DNA of 64,000 nt, from positions 741,742 through 805,741 of the forward strand of contig NZ_JARDUA010000003.1 in assembly GCF_029360645.1 (NCBI RefSeq). Direction: 5' to 3'. The notes below the pieces were generated by a model, which ran no database searches, was not told the origin of the DNA, and saw nothing but the letters and a program-made list of their open reading frames with translations. This document shows, piece after piece, positions 31,422 to 39,827 of this stretch (position 1 is the stretch's first letter; each line of letters opens with the position of its first letter). Made by a program: the position numbers and the translations under genes. Source of the stretch: Pontibacter litorisediminis. Lineage in GTDB: Bacteria > Bacteroidota > Bacteroidia > Cytophagales > Hymenobacteraceae.

Positions 31422-32495
31422 ATGATTACGATCGCCATTGGTTTATCCATTCTTCTATTACTGGTAATCCTGTTCCTGCTTTTCAGGATAGGAACGCTCG
31501 CGTCGATCTTCCGAGGTTCATCGGAGCGTGCAGCTGGTACTACAAAAGTCAGTAACCGTGTAAACGGTACGCTGATGTTGCTCTTCCTGTTCGTAGGCGG
31601 AGCTGCTTTTGCCTGGTCGTTTGTAGATGCCTGGGACACGATGAACCTGCCGCTGGGTTCGGTACATGGTGAGTGGACAGATAACCTGTTCTGGACAACC
31701 ATGATCATCATCGGTATTGTGTTTGTGATTACGCAGGTCCTGCTGTTTATCTACTCTTACCGGTACCAGCACAAGGACAGCAAGAGAGCCTACTACTACC
31801 CGCATAACAACAAGCTGGAGATTGTTTGGACAATGATCCCTGCTGTTGTGATGGCCTTGCTAGTATTCGGCGGCTGGCAGACCTGGACAAAAATTACAAG
31901 TGCGGCTCCGGCGGATGCCGTAGTAATTGAGATTGTCGGAAAGCAGTTTAACTGGATGGTGCGCTACCCGGGTGCCGACGGCAAATTGGGTGTAGCCAAG
32001 CATACCTTGATTGATGCCACAAATGAGTTAGGCGTTGACTTTAGTGATCCTAACTCACTGGATGACGTGATCAACCCGCTTCAGATTCACGTGCCTAAAG
32101 GCAAGCCTGTGCTGCTGAAGATCAGATCGAGAGACGTAATTCACAGTGTGTTTATGCCGCACTTCCGTCTGAAGATGGACGCAGTGCCAGGTATGCCAAC
32201 CAAATTCTGGTTTGTTCCTACAAAGACTACGAATGAGATGGCAAACGAGACAGGCAATCCAGACTTTAAGTATGAGCTGGCCTGTACAGAGGTTTGTGGC
32301 CGTGGTCACTTTGCCATGCGCTATGTGATTGTGGTGGATGAGCCGGAAGATTACGAAGCATGGGTAGCCAGCCAAACACCGTTTGCTGAGCAGAACCCGC
32401 AGGTACTGGCTAAATTCCAGAGTCAATCTTCTGAGGCTTTAGTAGCTGAGGCAAAGCAAGAGGAGAAGGCCGAAGAAGTAAAAACTGAATTGTAG
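31422..32495 (+). CDS. coxB: Cytochrome c oxidase subunit II
   Basis: 357 residues. There are three hydrophobic helices near the N-terminus (about 3-20, 45-65, 85-107), then a cupredoxin domain with the CuA site: HSVFMPHFRLKMDAVPG provides the first His, and CTEVCGRGHFAM the Cys-Glu-Cys-His-Met set (about residues 285-296). All ligands are present, so a functional CuA centre is expected. There is no fused cytochrome c domain, so electrons must arrive from ActA/ActE hemes or a soluble carrier. The tail after about 320 is Ala/Glu/Lys-rich and disordered. Confidence 0.96.
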   Translation: MITIAIGLSILLLLVILFLLFRIGTLASIFRGSSERAAGTTKVSNRVNGTLMLLFLFVGGAAFAWSFVDAWDTMNLPLGSVHGEWTDNLFWTTMIIIGIVFVITQVLLFIYSYRYQHKDSKRAYYYPHNNKLEIVWTMIPAVVMALLVFGGWQTWTKITSAAPADAVVIEIVGKQFNWMVRYPGADGKLGVAKHTLIDATNELGVDFSDPNSLDDVINPLQIHVPKGKPVLLKIRSRDVIHSVFMPHFRLKMDAVPGMPTKFWFVPTKTTNEMANETGNPDFKYELACTEVCGRGHFAMRYVIVVDEPEDYEAWVASQTPFAEQNPQVLAKFQSQSSEALVAEAKQEEKAEEVKTEL

Positions 32496-32509
32496 CATTT
32501 AAATTCTTA

Positions 32510-34342
32510 ATGAATATGTCGAGTACAGATATTTCGATAAATCCGGATGTACATCACGCTCATGAGGAGCATGATCATCATCACGATCAGAATTTTTTTG
32601 AGAAGTACATCTTCAGCCTTGACCATAAGGTAATTGCTAAGCAGTTCCTGTTCATGGGTGTGTTCTGGGCTTTTGTGGGAGGCTTTCTTTCAATCCTCTT
32701 CCGCATGCAGCTCGGCTGGCCAGAGGCTACCTTTACCTTCCTGGAGCCAATCCTGGGGGGCTGGATCGAGAACGGCAAGCTGAACCCGGAGTTTTACCTG
32801 GCGCTGGTGACCATGCACGGCACCATCATGGTGTTCTTCGTGCTGACCGCTGGCTTGAGCGGTACCTTCAGTAACTTCCTTATCCCGCTGCAGATCGGAG
32901 CCCGCGACATGGCTTCCGGCTTCATGAACATGCTTTCCTTCTGGATCTTCTTCCTGGCAAGCATCATCATGTTCTGGTCTCTGTTCATTGAAACAGGACC
33001 CGCCGCAGGTGGCTGGACAGTTTACCCGCCGCTGAGCGCTCTCCCTGAAGCTATTCAAGGGTCAGGTGATGGTATGACGATGTGGCTGATCTCTATGGCC
33101 TTGTTTATTGCTTCGCAGCTGTTGGGTGGTGTGAACTACATTTCTACCGTAATCAACCTGCGTACAAAAGGTATGTCGATGACGAAGCTTCCGCTGACGA
33201 TCTGGGCATTCCTGTTAACAGCGATTCTTGGTTTGCTGGCGTTCCCTGTGTTGTTCTCAGCAGCACTGTTGCTGATCTTCGACCGTAGCTTCGGAACGAG
33301 CTTCTTCCTGTCTGATATTTACATTGCCGGTCAGGCTTTGACCAACACAGGCGGTAGCCCGATCCTGTTCCAGCACCTGTTCTGGTTCCTGGGCCACCCT
33401 GAAGTATACATCGTAATCATGCCGGCCTTCGGTATCGTGTCCGAAGTAATCGCTACAAACTCTCGCAAGCCGATCTTCGGCTACCGTGCCATGATCGGCT
33501 CGCTGATCGGTATCTCGGTGCTGTCGTTTGTGGTATGGGCGCACCACATGTTCGTAACGGGTATGAACCCGTTCCTGGGCTCGGTGTTCATGTTCCTGAC
33601 GCTTATTATCGCCGTGCCGTCGGCTGTGAAGGTGTTTAACTACATTGCAACTTTGTGGAGAGGCAACATTCGCTTTACGGCTGCCATGATGTTCGCTGTT
33701 GGTTTCGTTTCCCTGTTTATTTCAGGTGGTCTTACGGGTATCATACTGGGTAACTCCTCGCTGGATATCCAGCTGCACGATACTTACTTCGTGGTGGCTC
33801 ACTTCCACCTGGTGATGGGTGCCGCAGCTTTCTTCGGTATGTTTGCCGGTGTATACCACTGGTTCCCGAAGATGTTCGGCCGCATGATGGACGAGAAGCT
33901 GGGTTACGTGCACTTCTGGTTTACCTTCACCTCCGTGTACTTGGTGTTCATGCCAATGCACTACATCGGTATTGCAGGTTTCCCAAGAAGGTACTACAAC
34001 TGGACAGGCTTCGAGACGTTCAACATCTTCACAGACCTGAACACCTTCATCAGTATTGCGGCAATCCTTGGATTCACAGCGCAGTTCATCTTCCTGTTCA
34101 ACTTCGTCTACAGCATCTTCCGTGGTAGAAGAGCCTCTGCTAACCCATGGCACTCTAACACACTGGAGTGGACGACACCGGTTCTTCCAGGTCACGGCAA
34201 CTGGCCAGGTGAGATCCCTACAGTGTACAGATGGCCTTATGATTATAGCAAGCCAGGTGCTGCTGAAGATTACATTCCACAGACAGTACCTTACTCGCAG
34301 ACGCAGTCGTCAAACCTGCCAAGCGAGAGGGATTTTGAATAA
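32510..34342 (+). CDS. coxA: Cytochrome c oxidase subunit I
   Basis: 610 residues with twelve or more helices and the heme-copper oxidase signatures: an early HG in TMHGTIMVFF (low-spin heme ligand), WFLGHPEVYIVIMPAFG (CuB His and cross-linked Tyr), AHHMF (two CuB His) and AHFHLVMG (high- and low-spin heme ligands). The Tyr within GHPEVY marks an A-type oxidase. A His-rich N-terminus (HHAHEEHDHHHDQ) precedes the first helix and may bind copper; this is inference. It follows coxB by 14 bases. Confidence 0.97.
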   Translation: MNMSSTDISINPDVHHAHEEHDHHHDQNFFEKYIFSLDHKVIAKQFLFMGVFWAFVGGFLSILFRMQLGWPEATFTFLEPILGGWIENGKLNPEFYLALVTMHGTIMVFFVLTAGLSGTFSNFLIPLQIGARDMASGFMNMLSFWIFFLASIIMFWSLFIETGPAAGGWTVYPPLSALPEAIQGSGDGMTMWLISMALFIASQLLGGVNYISTVINLRTKGMSMTKLPLTIWAFLLTAILGLLAFPVLFSAALLLIFDRSFGTSFFLSDIYIAGQALTNTGGSPILFQHLFWFLGHPEVYIVIMPAFGIVSEVIATNSRKPIFGYRAMIGSLIGISVLSFVVWAHHMFVTGMNPFLGSVFMFLTLIIAVPSAVKVFNYIATLWRGNIRFTAAMMFAVGFVSLFISGGLTGIILGNSSLDIQLHDTYFVVAHFHLVMGAAAFFGMFAGVYHWFPKMFGRMMDEKLGYVHFWFTFTSVYLVFMPMHYIGIAGFPRRYYNWTGFETFNIFTDLNTFISIAAILGFTAQFIFLFNFVYSIFRGRRASANPWHSNTLEWTTPVLPGHGNWPGEIPTVYRWPYDYSKPGAAEDYIPQTVPYSQTQSSNLPSERDFE

Positions 34343-34350
34343 CATAATTA

Positions 34351-35424
34351 ATGGCTAGCAAATCTTTTAAATACAAAAGATTTAGAAATATTGGAGCGTT
34401 GACAGTTTTTGCTGTCTACTTCCTAATATTGGTCGGAGGAATCGTTCGAAGCACGGGGTCAGGAATGGGCTGCCCTGACTGGCCTAAGTGCTTTGGAAGT
34501 TGGGTTCCTCCGACTGATGTTAGCCAATTGCCAGATGATTACCTGGAGGTATATAAGCAGCAGCGGATTGAGAAGAACCAGAGGCTAGCAGGGGTTCTAG
34601 ATAAACTAGGTTTTGAGCAGGTCTCAAATACCATATTCTCACACCCAAGCCAATATTTGGAAACAGAGTTTAATGTTTCTAAGACCTGGATTGAGTATGT
34701 GAACCGTTTAGTTGGCGCACTGATAGGTATTCTTATTTTTCTGACGGTGGTATACGCCATACCTTACCTGAAGAAAGACAAAACAATCTTTTACCTCTCC
34801 CTCGCAAGCTTCATTCTGGTAGGAATACAGGGTTGGTTAGGTTCCATCGTTGTGTCCACCAACCTATTGCCTGTTACCATTACCATCCATATGGCACTGG
34901 CGCTGGTTCTTGTTGCGATGTTGCAATATGCAGTGGCACGGGCCAATAAAGAGGCTTTTGTACCTTCATACAGCTTCTCACCTAAAATAAACATCCTGAT
35001 CTGGGTGCTGGCGATTTTGACCTTTGGTCAGATCCTGCTGGGTACGCAGGTAAGGGAAGAGGTTGATCTGATTTCTTTCATGACTGGAGGGGCTGAGAGA
35101 GAAACCTGGGTGGACAAGCTAGGAATGAGCTTTTACATTCACAGGTCGTTTTCAATTTTTTTAGCGGCCTTGCATGTGTATGTGGCCCTGCTGCTTTACC
35201 GGTTACATAACCGTCAGCTTACCAAGCTGACACATGTAATGCTGGTGATGGTCGGGGCAGAGATAGTGTTTGGAGTTATCATGGCCTATTTTGCCATACC
35301 TCCAGTGCTACAACCCCTGCACCTTACGTTTGCTGCTTTGCTGTTTGGGGTGCAGTTTCAGATACTTATTGTTTATTACTACGCCTCTCGTAAGGCAAAA
35401 ACTTCGCAAGTAGTTGTTCATTAA
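34351..35424 (+). CDS. ctaA: Heme A synthase (COX15/CtaA)
   Basis: A 357-residue membrane protein converting heme O to heme A for the oxidase. It has eight predicted helices, the Cys pair in MGCPDWPKCFG (Cys41, Cys47), the heme-ligand region IEYVNRLVGALIG and HRSFSIF later. It belongs to the COX15/CtaA family; the loop with two Cys resembles the bacterial form. It lies 8 bases after coxA and 2 bases before ctaB, so oxidase subunit and cofactor synthesis are made together. Confidence 0.95.
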   Translation: MASKSFKYKRFRNIGALTVFAVYFLILVGGIVRSTGSGMGCPDWPKCFGSWVPPTDVSQLPDDYLEVYKQQRIEKNQRLAGVLDKLGFEQVSNTIFSHPSQYLETEFNVSKTWIEYVNRLVGALIGILIFLTVVYAIPYLKKDKTIFYLSLASFILVGIQGWLGSIVVSTNLLPVTITIHMALALVLVAMLQYAVARANKEAFVPSYSFSPKINILIWVLAILTFGQILLGTQVREEVDLISFMTGGAERETWVDKLGMSFYIHRSFSIFLAALHVYVALLLYRLHNRQLTKLTHVMLVMVGAEIVFGVIMAYFAIPPVLQPLHLTFAALLFGVQFQILIVYYYASRKAKTSQVVVH

Positions 35425-35426
35425 AA

Positions 35427-36323
35427 ATGTACACTAGCAAAACAGAGACGCTACTGCACGCTTCTACCATGGCCAATAAAGCAACGGCATACTTTCAGTT
35501 ATTAAAGTTTCGATTAAGCCTGACTGTTGCTTTTTCTAGTGCCATAGGTTTTATACTTGGTTACCCGAATAGCAGATGGTATGACATTGCAATGGTGATG
35601 TTGGGAGGCTTACTGGTGACGGGGGCTGCCAACATCATTAACCAGATTCTGGAGAAGGACCTGGACAAGTTGATGAAACGTACTGCAAAGCGGCCGCTTC
35701 CGACAGGGGCGGTATCGGTGACAGAAGCCGCTGCCTATGCCGTTTTATTGGCCATAGCCGGTACGTTGCTGCTAGGCCTGTACTTTAACCCATTGGCTGC
35801 CGCTTTGTCGCTGTTGTCTTTGGTGCTGTACGGGTTTATTTATACACCACTGAAGCGCATAAACCCGATTTGTGTGTTTGTGGGAGCCATTCCGGGAGCC
35901 ATGCCCCCACTTATTGGATGGGTAGCGGCAACGGGAGCCTTGGAGATAGAAGCCATCATTCTTTTTGGCATACAGTTCTTCTGGCAGTTTCCACACTTTT
36001 GGGCTATCGCTTGGGTGCTGGATGATGACTATAAAAAGGCAGGATTCAAAATGTTGCCTATGGCAGGCGGCAAAAACCTGAAGACGGCGATTCAGATCAT
36101 GACTTATACTTTGGTCCTCATCCCGATGAGCCTGCTGCCGCTGCAGTTTGGTATGACAGGGATTACCTCGGCCATGATTGCGGTAGTATGTGGGGTGCTT
36201 TTTTTGGCCCAAACATTTTACCTGATGCGCACCTGTTCCAAAAAGGCAGCCATGAGCATTATGTTTGGATCATTCTTATACCTGCCTATCGTGCAGATCG
36301 CCTTTGTTTTAGATAAAATTTAA
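35427..36323 (+). CDS. ctaB: Protoheme IX farnesyltransferase (heme O synthase)
   Basis: A 298-residue UbiA-family prenyltransferase that adds a farnesyl group to protoheme, the step before heme A synthase. It has about nine helices and the prenyl-diphosphate motif NQILEKDLDKLMKRTAKRPLPTG (first Asp-rich region, residues about 70-92), and a second polar motif around WVLDDDYKKAGFKMLP. The start at 35427 gives an N-terminal extension of about 15 residues before the second Met; either is possible. It sits tightly between ctaA and the first subunit III gene (3-base gap). Confidence 0.95.
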   Translation: MYTSKTETLLHASTMANKATAYFQLLKFRLSLTVAFSSAIGFILGYPNSRWYDIAMVMLGGLLVTGAANIINQILEKDLDKLMKRTAKRPLPTGAVSVTEAAAYAVLLAIAGTLLLGLYFNPLAAALSLLSLVLYGFIYTPLKRINPICVFVGAIPGAMPPLIGWVAATGALEIEAIILFGIQFFWQFPHFWAIAWVLDDDYKKAGFKMLPMAGGKNLKTAIQIMTYTLVLIPMSLLPLQFGMTGITSAMIAVVCGVLFLAQTFYLMRTCSKKAAMSIMFGSFLYLPIVQIAFVLDKI

Positions 36324-36326
36324 AAA

Positions 36327-36917
36327 ATGGCCATGGCTAATTTACCAATAGATGAACATAACAGCCGCGGCGGGGTGCACCCGCTGAAGTTCTCGCTGTG
36401 GTTGATTATTATAAGTATTATCATGATGTTTGCAGCTTTTACGAGCGCCTACATCGTAAGAAGGGAAGAAGGCAACTGGCTTGAGTTTGACCTGCCAAAT
36501 ATCCTTCTCATCAATACAGTAGTTATTGTTCTGAGCTCTGTTACCATGCAACTGGCGTATAACTCCGCCAAGGGCAACAGCATGAGCAGACTAAAGATGA
36601 TGCTGTTGCTGACGCTTGGTCTCGGGGTCGCTTTCTTAATTGGGCAGTGGTACGGCTGGGCAGACCTGGTGCAGAACAACATCTATTTTGGGGGTACAGG
36701 AAGCAACCCTTCCGGCTCATTTTTGTATGTTCTAACAGGGGTGCACGGTTTTCACCTCATTACAGGGCTCATATTTGTGCTGATAGTATACATGAATAGC
36801 CTAAAATACAAGGTTCATTCCAAAAGCCTGCTGCGGATACAATTGTGCACCGTGTACTGGCATTTTTTAGGAGGACTTTGGCTATATTTGTACATATTCT
36901 TAAGAGTAAATCACTAA
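36327..36917 (+). CDS. Cytochrome c oxidase subunit III (first copy)
   Basis: A 196-residue heme-copper oxidase subunit III with five helices: HPLKFSLWLII, FTSAYIVRREEGNW, then GVHGFHLITGLIFVL and a final helix with VYWHFLGGLWLYLYIFL. It is shorter than mitochondrial-type subunit III (seven helices), as in caa3/bo3 CoxC/CyoC. It is followed 23 bases later by a second, longer subunit III gene, so two paralogues are encoded side by side; they may form a heterodimeric stand-in for a seven-helix subunit, which is inference. Confidence 0.92.
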   Translation: MAMANLPIDEHNSRGGVHPLKFSLWLIIISIIMMFAAFTSAYIVRREEGNWLEFDLPNILLINTVVIVLSSVTMQLAYNSAKGNSMSRLKMMLLLTLGLGVAFLIGQWYGWADLVQNNIYFGGTGSNPSGSFLYVLTGVHGFHLITGLIFVLIVYMNSLKYKVHSKSLLRIQLCTVYWHFLGGLWLYLYIFLRVNH

Positions 36918-36940
36918 ACACGTTTTTCAATACATAAACT

Positions 36941-37687
36941 ATGTCTACTTCAACTACGCTGGAAGCACCTAATACAGGTACATGGGACGGTGGTAACGAA
37001 CCAATGAAAGCGAGCTATGGTAAACTCATGATGTGGTTTTTCCTGCTCTCAGATGCGTTTACTTTTGGTGCTTTCCTTATTGTTTATGGCTTGGCCCGCC
37101 ATGCCCACACCCCGTATACCGGTGAGGCGGAAACATTCACGTTCTCCACAGAATGGTGGCCGATCCCGGAAAAAGTATTCAATGCCTTCCCTGGTTTCCA
37201 TGGGGTAGACCTGCCGCTTGCGTTCGTGGCTTTGATGACGATGATTCTCATCTTTAGCTCCGTAACCATGGTGTTGGCGGTAGAGGCCGGACACCGTATG
37301 GACAAAAACGCTGTGCAGAAATGGCTGCTGTGGACAATCCTGTTTGGTGCTACTTTCCTGGGTTGCCAGGCTTGGGAGTGGACGCACTTTATCGTGGGTA
37401 CCGATGAGGGCATGATTTTGGCCGACGGCACCAGAGTGTTTGGCGCAAACATGACAATGAACCAGTATGGCCCGCCATTGTTTGCCAACCTGTTCTTCTT
37501 CATTACGGGCTTCCACGGTACACACGTGTTTATTGGCTGGATCCTGCTGTTGATCGCCTTTTTCAGTACCGTTAATGGGGTGTACCACAAGCGTGGGCAC
37601 TATGAAATGGTGGAGAAGATCGGCCTGTACTGGCACTTTGTGGACCTTGTGTGGGTATTCGTGTTCACTTTCTTCTATCTTATCTAA
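36941..37687 (+). CDS. Cytochrome c oxidase subunit III (second copy)
   Basis: A 248-residue subunit III paralogue. The family blocks are KLMMWFFLLSDAFTFGAFL at the start, a periplasmic loop with EWWPIPEKVFNAFPG, then FLGCQAWEWTHF, ITGFHGTHVFIGW and the last helix LYWHFVDLVWVFVFTFFYL. The Glu in the W-E-W motif and the WHFVD segment are typical. It is followed by the subunit IV gene. Confidence 0.93.
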   Translation: MSTSTTLEAPNTGTWDGGNEPMKASYGKLMMWFFLLSDAFTFGAFLIVYGLARHAHTPYTGEAETFTFSTEWWPIPEKVFNAFPGFHGVDLPLAFVALMTMILIFSSVTMVLAVEAGHRMDKNAVQKWLLWTILFGATFLGCQAWEWTHFIVGTDEGMILADGTRVFGANMTMNQYGPPLFANLFFFITGFHGTHVFIGWILLLIAFFSTVNGVYHKRGHYEMVEKIGLYWHFVDLVWVFVFTFFYLI

Positions 37688-37756
37688 TAAACCAGAAACT
37701 TATATAACCGCACCGCCTGTCAGGTAGTGCGGCTATACAAAACATATCATTGGATT

Positions 37757-38098
37757 ATGGCACATCATACAGAAAACGATTTTCATCAAACAGGCGAAAT
37801 CCCTAAGGCGCAAACAAAGGCTATCTGGAGAACGTTTTTCATACTTGTGGGACTAACTGCCCTTGAGTTCCTTATTGCCTTTACCATGGATGCCGGTACG
37901 GCACGTAATGCCATCTTCATCATCCTGACTATCTTCAAGGCGTTTTACATTGTGGCGGAGTTCATGCACCTGAAGCATGAGACGAAGTCGCTGATCTGGT
38001 CTATTATAATTCCGCTTGCGTTGGTGATTTGGCTGATGGTGGCACTTCTGGCAGAAGGCAGCTACTACTACGAGTCTATCAACAACTACTTTAAATAA
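37757..38098 (+). CDS. Cytochrome c oxidase subunit IV
   Basis: A 113-residue protein with three hydrophobic helices, of the prokaryotic subunit IV (caa3_CtaG-independent, COX4-pro) type. ATG 37757 is chosen over the GTG at 37727, as it gives the usual His-rich soluble start (MAHHTENDFHQ) and the longer version adds an atypical leader. It contains AFYIVAEFMHLKHETKSL, the family signature. It assists assembly or stability of the oxidase. Confidence 0.9.
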   Translation: MAHHTENDFHQTGEIPKAQTKAIWRTFFILVGLTALEFLIAFTMDAGTARNAIFIILTIFKAFYIVAEFMHLKHETKSLIWSIIIPLALVIWLMVALLAEGSYYYESINNYFK

Positions 38099-38112
38099 AG
38101 CAAGGACTCTTG

Positions 38113-38772
38113 ATGAAACCTGTAAAGGCACTAATACTAGGTCTCCTATTATTAGTGCCTATTCTTATTTTTATATTCATCAGTGTCTTCGGCACCCACC
38201 ACTTCACCCTTAAAACCTATTACCCGAAATTAGACGATGCAGGGAAAGTGGTGTATGATGTAGCCGGCGACACTGTGTTTGAACAGGTGCCATACTTTAA
38301 ACTACAGTCTCTGAAGGGGGATAGTTTGGCACAGAGTGATTTGGATGAGCATATCTATGTAGCCGGATTTTTCGGCTTACCTTGTGGTGCGGCTTGCGGC
38401 AAGATGTTCTCACAGCTTGTGCGGGTGCAGGAGGTTTTCGCGAACAATCCGGAGCTCAAACTTGTTTCCATTGGGGTAGGGGAAGGCCAAGATAAGGCGC
38501 AAACCCTGCAGGAGCTGGCAGAGGAGTATGGTGTAGAGCACCGTAAATGGCTGTTGCTAACAGGAGATAAAGCTACCGTGCAGTCCTTAGCGGAAGATTT
38601 TCATGAGCCTTTTGCCCTAAAGGAAGATACAGTGGAGCCAAGCCAGCGGCTAGTGCTGGTAGACAAAGAGAAGAAGATACGGGGTGTCTACGAGGGGACA
38701 GATCCCGAAGATGTAGACAGGCTCATACTTGAGATAAACGTTTTGCTCGATGAATACAGTAAAAGAAAGTAA
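38113..38772 (+). CDS. SCO1/SenC-like protein with CxxxC but no conserved copper His
   Basis: A 219-residue membrane-anchored thioredoxin-fold protein (helix at about 5-28). SCO proteins deliver copper to CuA. The Cys pair is present as CGAAC (Cys91, Cys95), in place of the usual C-P-x-x-C-P context. The third copper ligand, a His just before the L-V-D strand, is not there: the local sequence is VEPSQRLVLVD (Pro176 at the expected place). It could work as a thiol reductant for CuA maturation rather than as a copper carrier. ATG 38113 is used rather than TTG 38110. It overlaps the next gene by 23 bases. Confidence 0.85.
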   Translation: MKPVKALILGLLLLVPILIFIFISVFGTHHFTLKTYYPKLDDAGKVVYDVAGDTVFEQVPYFKLQSLKGDSLAQSDLDEHIYVAGFFGLPCGAACGKMFSQLVRVQEVFANNPELKLVSIGVGEGQDKAQTLQELAEEYGVEHRKWLLLTGDKATVQSLAEDFHEPFALKEDTVEPSQRLVLVDKEKKIRGVYEGTDPEDVDRLILEINVLLDEYSKRK

Positions 38773-39304
38773 CCTGACAAACGAGCGGGATCGCAAATTC
38801 CTAACCCTGATTGCGGTGCTTTCCGTTGCCATTCCTGTAGTGGTCGCTTTGTTGTTCTTTATGCCCAAGTCAGGTGTAGCGAATGTGGATGTGTCGTATC
38901 TGCCGGGCTTCCATGCCACTCTAAACTCCTTAACGGCCGTCTCCCTGGTGATAGGATATACCCTGGTGAAGCGCGGCAATACCAGGGGCCACAGAGCAGC
39001 AATGCTATTCGCTTTCGGCCTGTCGGCTATATTTCTGGTGTCGTATGTTACCTATCACTTCCTAGGAGAGCGCACCATCTATGGCGGTGAAGGCCTGCTG
39101 AAGTATTTTTATTACTTCATTCTGCTGACACACATCGTGTTGGCGATCGTGATCGTGCCGCTGGTGTTGTTGTCGGTGTACTATGGAATCACGAATCAAC
39201 TGAAACGCCACCGCCGTATCTCTAAATGGACGTTCCCTATCTGGCTTTATGTGGCTGTGACAGGGGTTCTTGTTTACCTGTTGATTTCCCCATATTATGC
39301 ATAA
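38750..39304 (+). CDS. DUF420 membrane protein (YozB-like)
   Basis: A 184-residue DUF420 protein with five helices; the family has conserved His positions, seen here in SYLPGFHATLNS, GHRAAML, TYHFLG and LTHIVLA. DUF420/CtaM proteins are linked to oxidase assembly in Bacillus and Staphylococcus, and the location inside the oxidase operon supports such a role. It overlaps the SCO gene (start 38750 lies inside it), so translation is probably coupled. Confidence 0.92.
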   Translation: MNTVKESNLTNERDRKFLTLIAVLSVAIPVVVALLFFMPKSGVANVDVSYLPGFHATLNSLTAVSLVIGYTLVKRGNTRGHRAAMLFAFGLSAIFLVSYVTYHFLGERTIYGGEGLLKYFYYFILLTHIVLAIVIVPLVLLSVYYGITNQLKRHRRISKWTFPIWLYVAVTGVLVYLLISPYYA

Positions 39305-39332
39305 GTTACTTGTTAAGAAAGGATCGTAAGTG

Positions 39333-39599
39333 ATGAGACAAAGTATAAAAAGAATATTGTCAGTTGTTGCGTTGGTATTCGTGTTGGTTTTTGCTTCATC
39401 GGATGCTTATAGCCAGTGCGCCATGTGCCGTGCCACGGTGGAGTCTAACGCAGGTACAGGCAGCGATGCCTCTGATAACGAAGTTGGTACCGGATTGAAC
39501 ATGGGAATCCTTTACCTGATGGTGGTGCCATACCTACTGATCGGAACAGTTGGCTTCCTGTGGTATAAGAACAACCGCAAAAACGCCAACAAAGCTTAA
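39333..39599 (+). CDS. Small exported or membrane protein with CAMC motif, end of the oxidase operon
   Basis: An 88-residue protein with a signal peptide (cleavage near YSQ, about residue 29), a short periplasmic segment opening CAMCRATVESN, and a C-terminal transmembrane helix (about 55-78) followed by basic KNNRKNANKA. The Cys-Ala-Met-Cys-Arg motif is suggestive of copper or redox chemistry. Homologous small proteins appear in the same position in other Cytophagales respiratory clusters (from general knowledge), but no function is established. ATG 39333 is preferred to GTG 39330. A terminator follows. Confidence 0.75.
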   Translation: MRQSIKRILSVVALVFVLVFASSDAYSQCAMCRATVESNAGTGSDASDNEVGTGLNMGILYLMVVPYLLIGTVGFLWYKNNRKNANKA

Positions 39600-39621
39600 A
39601 ACAAGACATTCAGTAATTTTG

Positions 39622-39665
39622 AAAAGCCTTTGCACTGCTGCTGTAGCCGTAGTGCAAAGGCTTTT
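39622..39665 (+). terminator. Terminator of the act-cox operon
   Basis: Perfect 15-bp stem AAAAGCCTTTGCACT (39622-39636) with its complement at 39651-39665, ending in TTTT. It is the first intrinsic terminator seen after the promoter at 23038, so about 16.6 kb may be one transcript. Confidence 0.9.
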
Positions 39666-39827
39666 ATGCGTTAGGCAGCCATCACAAAAGATAAGCCTGG
39701 GCAAGACCGGGGCACGCTTTCTGGCTCTGGCCCACAGACCACCGGGGGGCGCAATTTACTAGCATAATTCTTGAAGGGTAGCGCTTATCCTGCGTTTTGC
39801 TTACATTCGTAGATAAAAGCCTCTATT

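Noticed and set aside
38110..38112. TTG start for the SCO-like gene
   Set aside because: The ATG is the very next codon, and gives the same protein.
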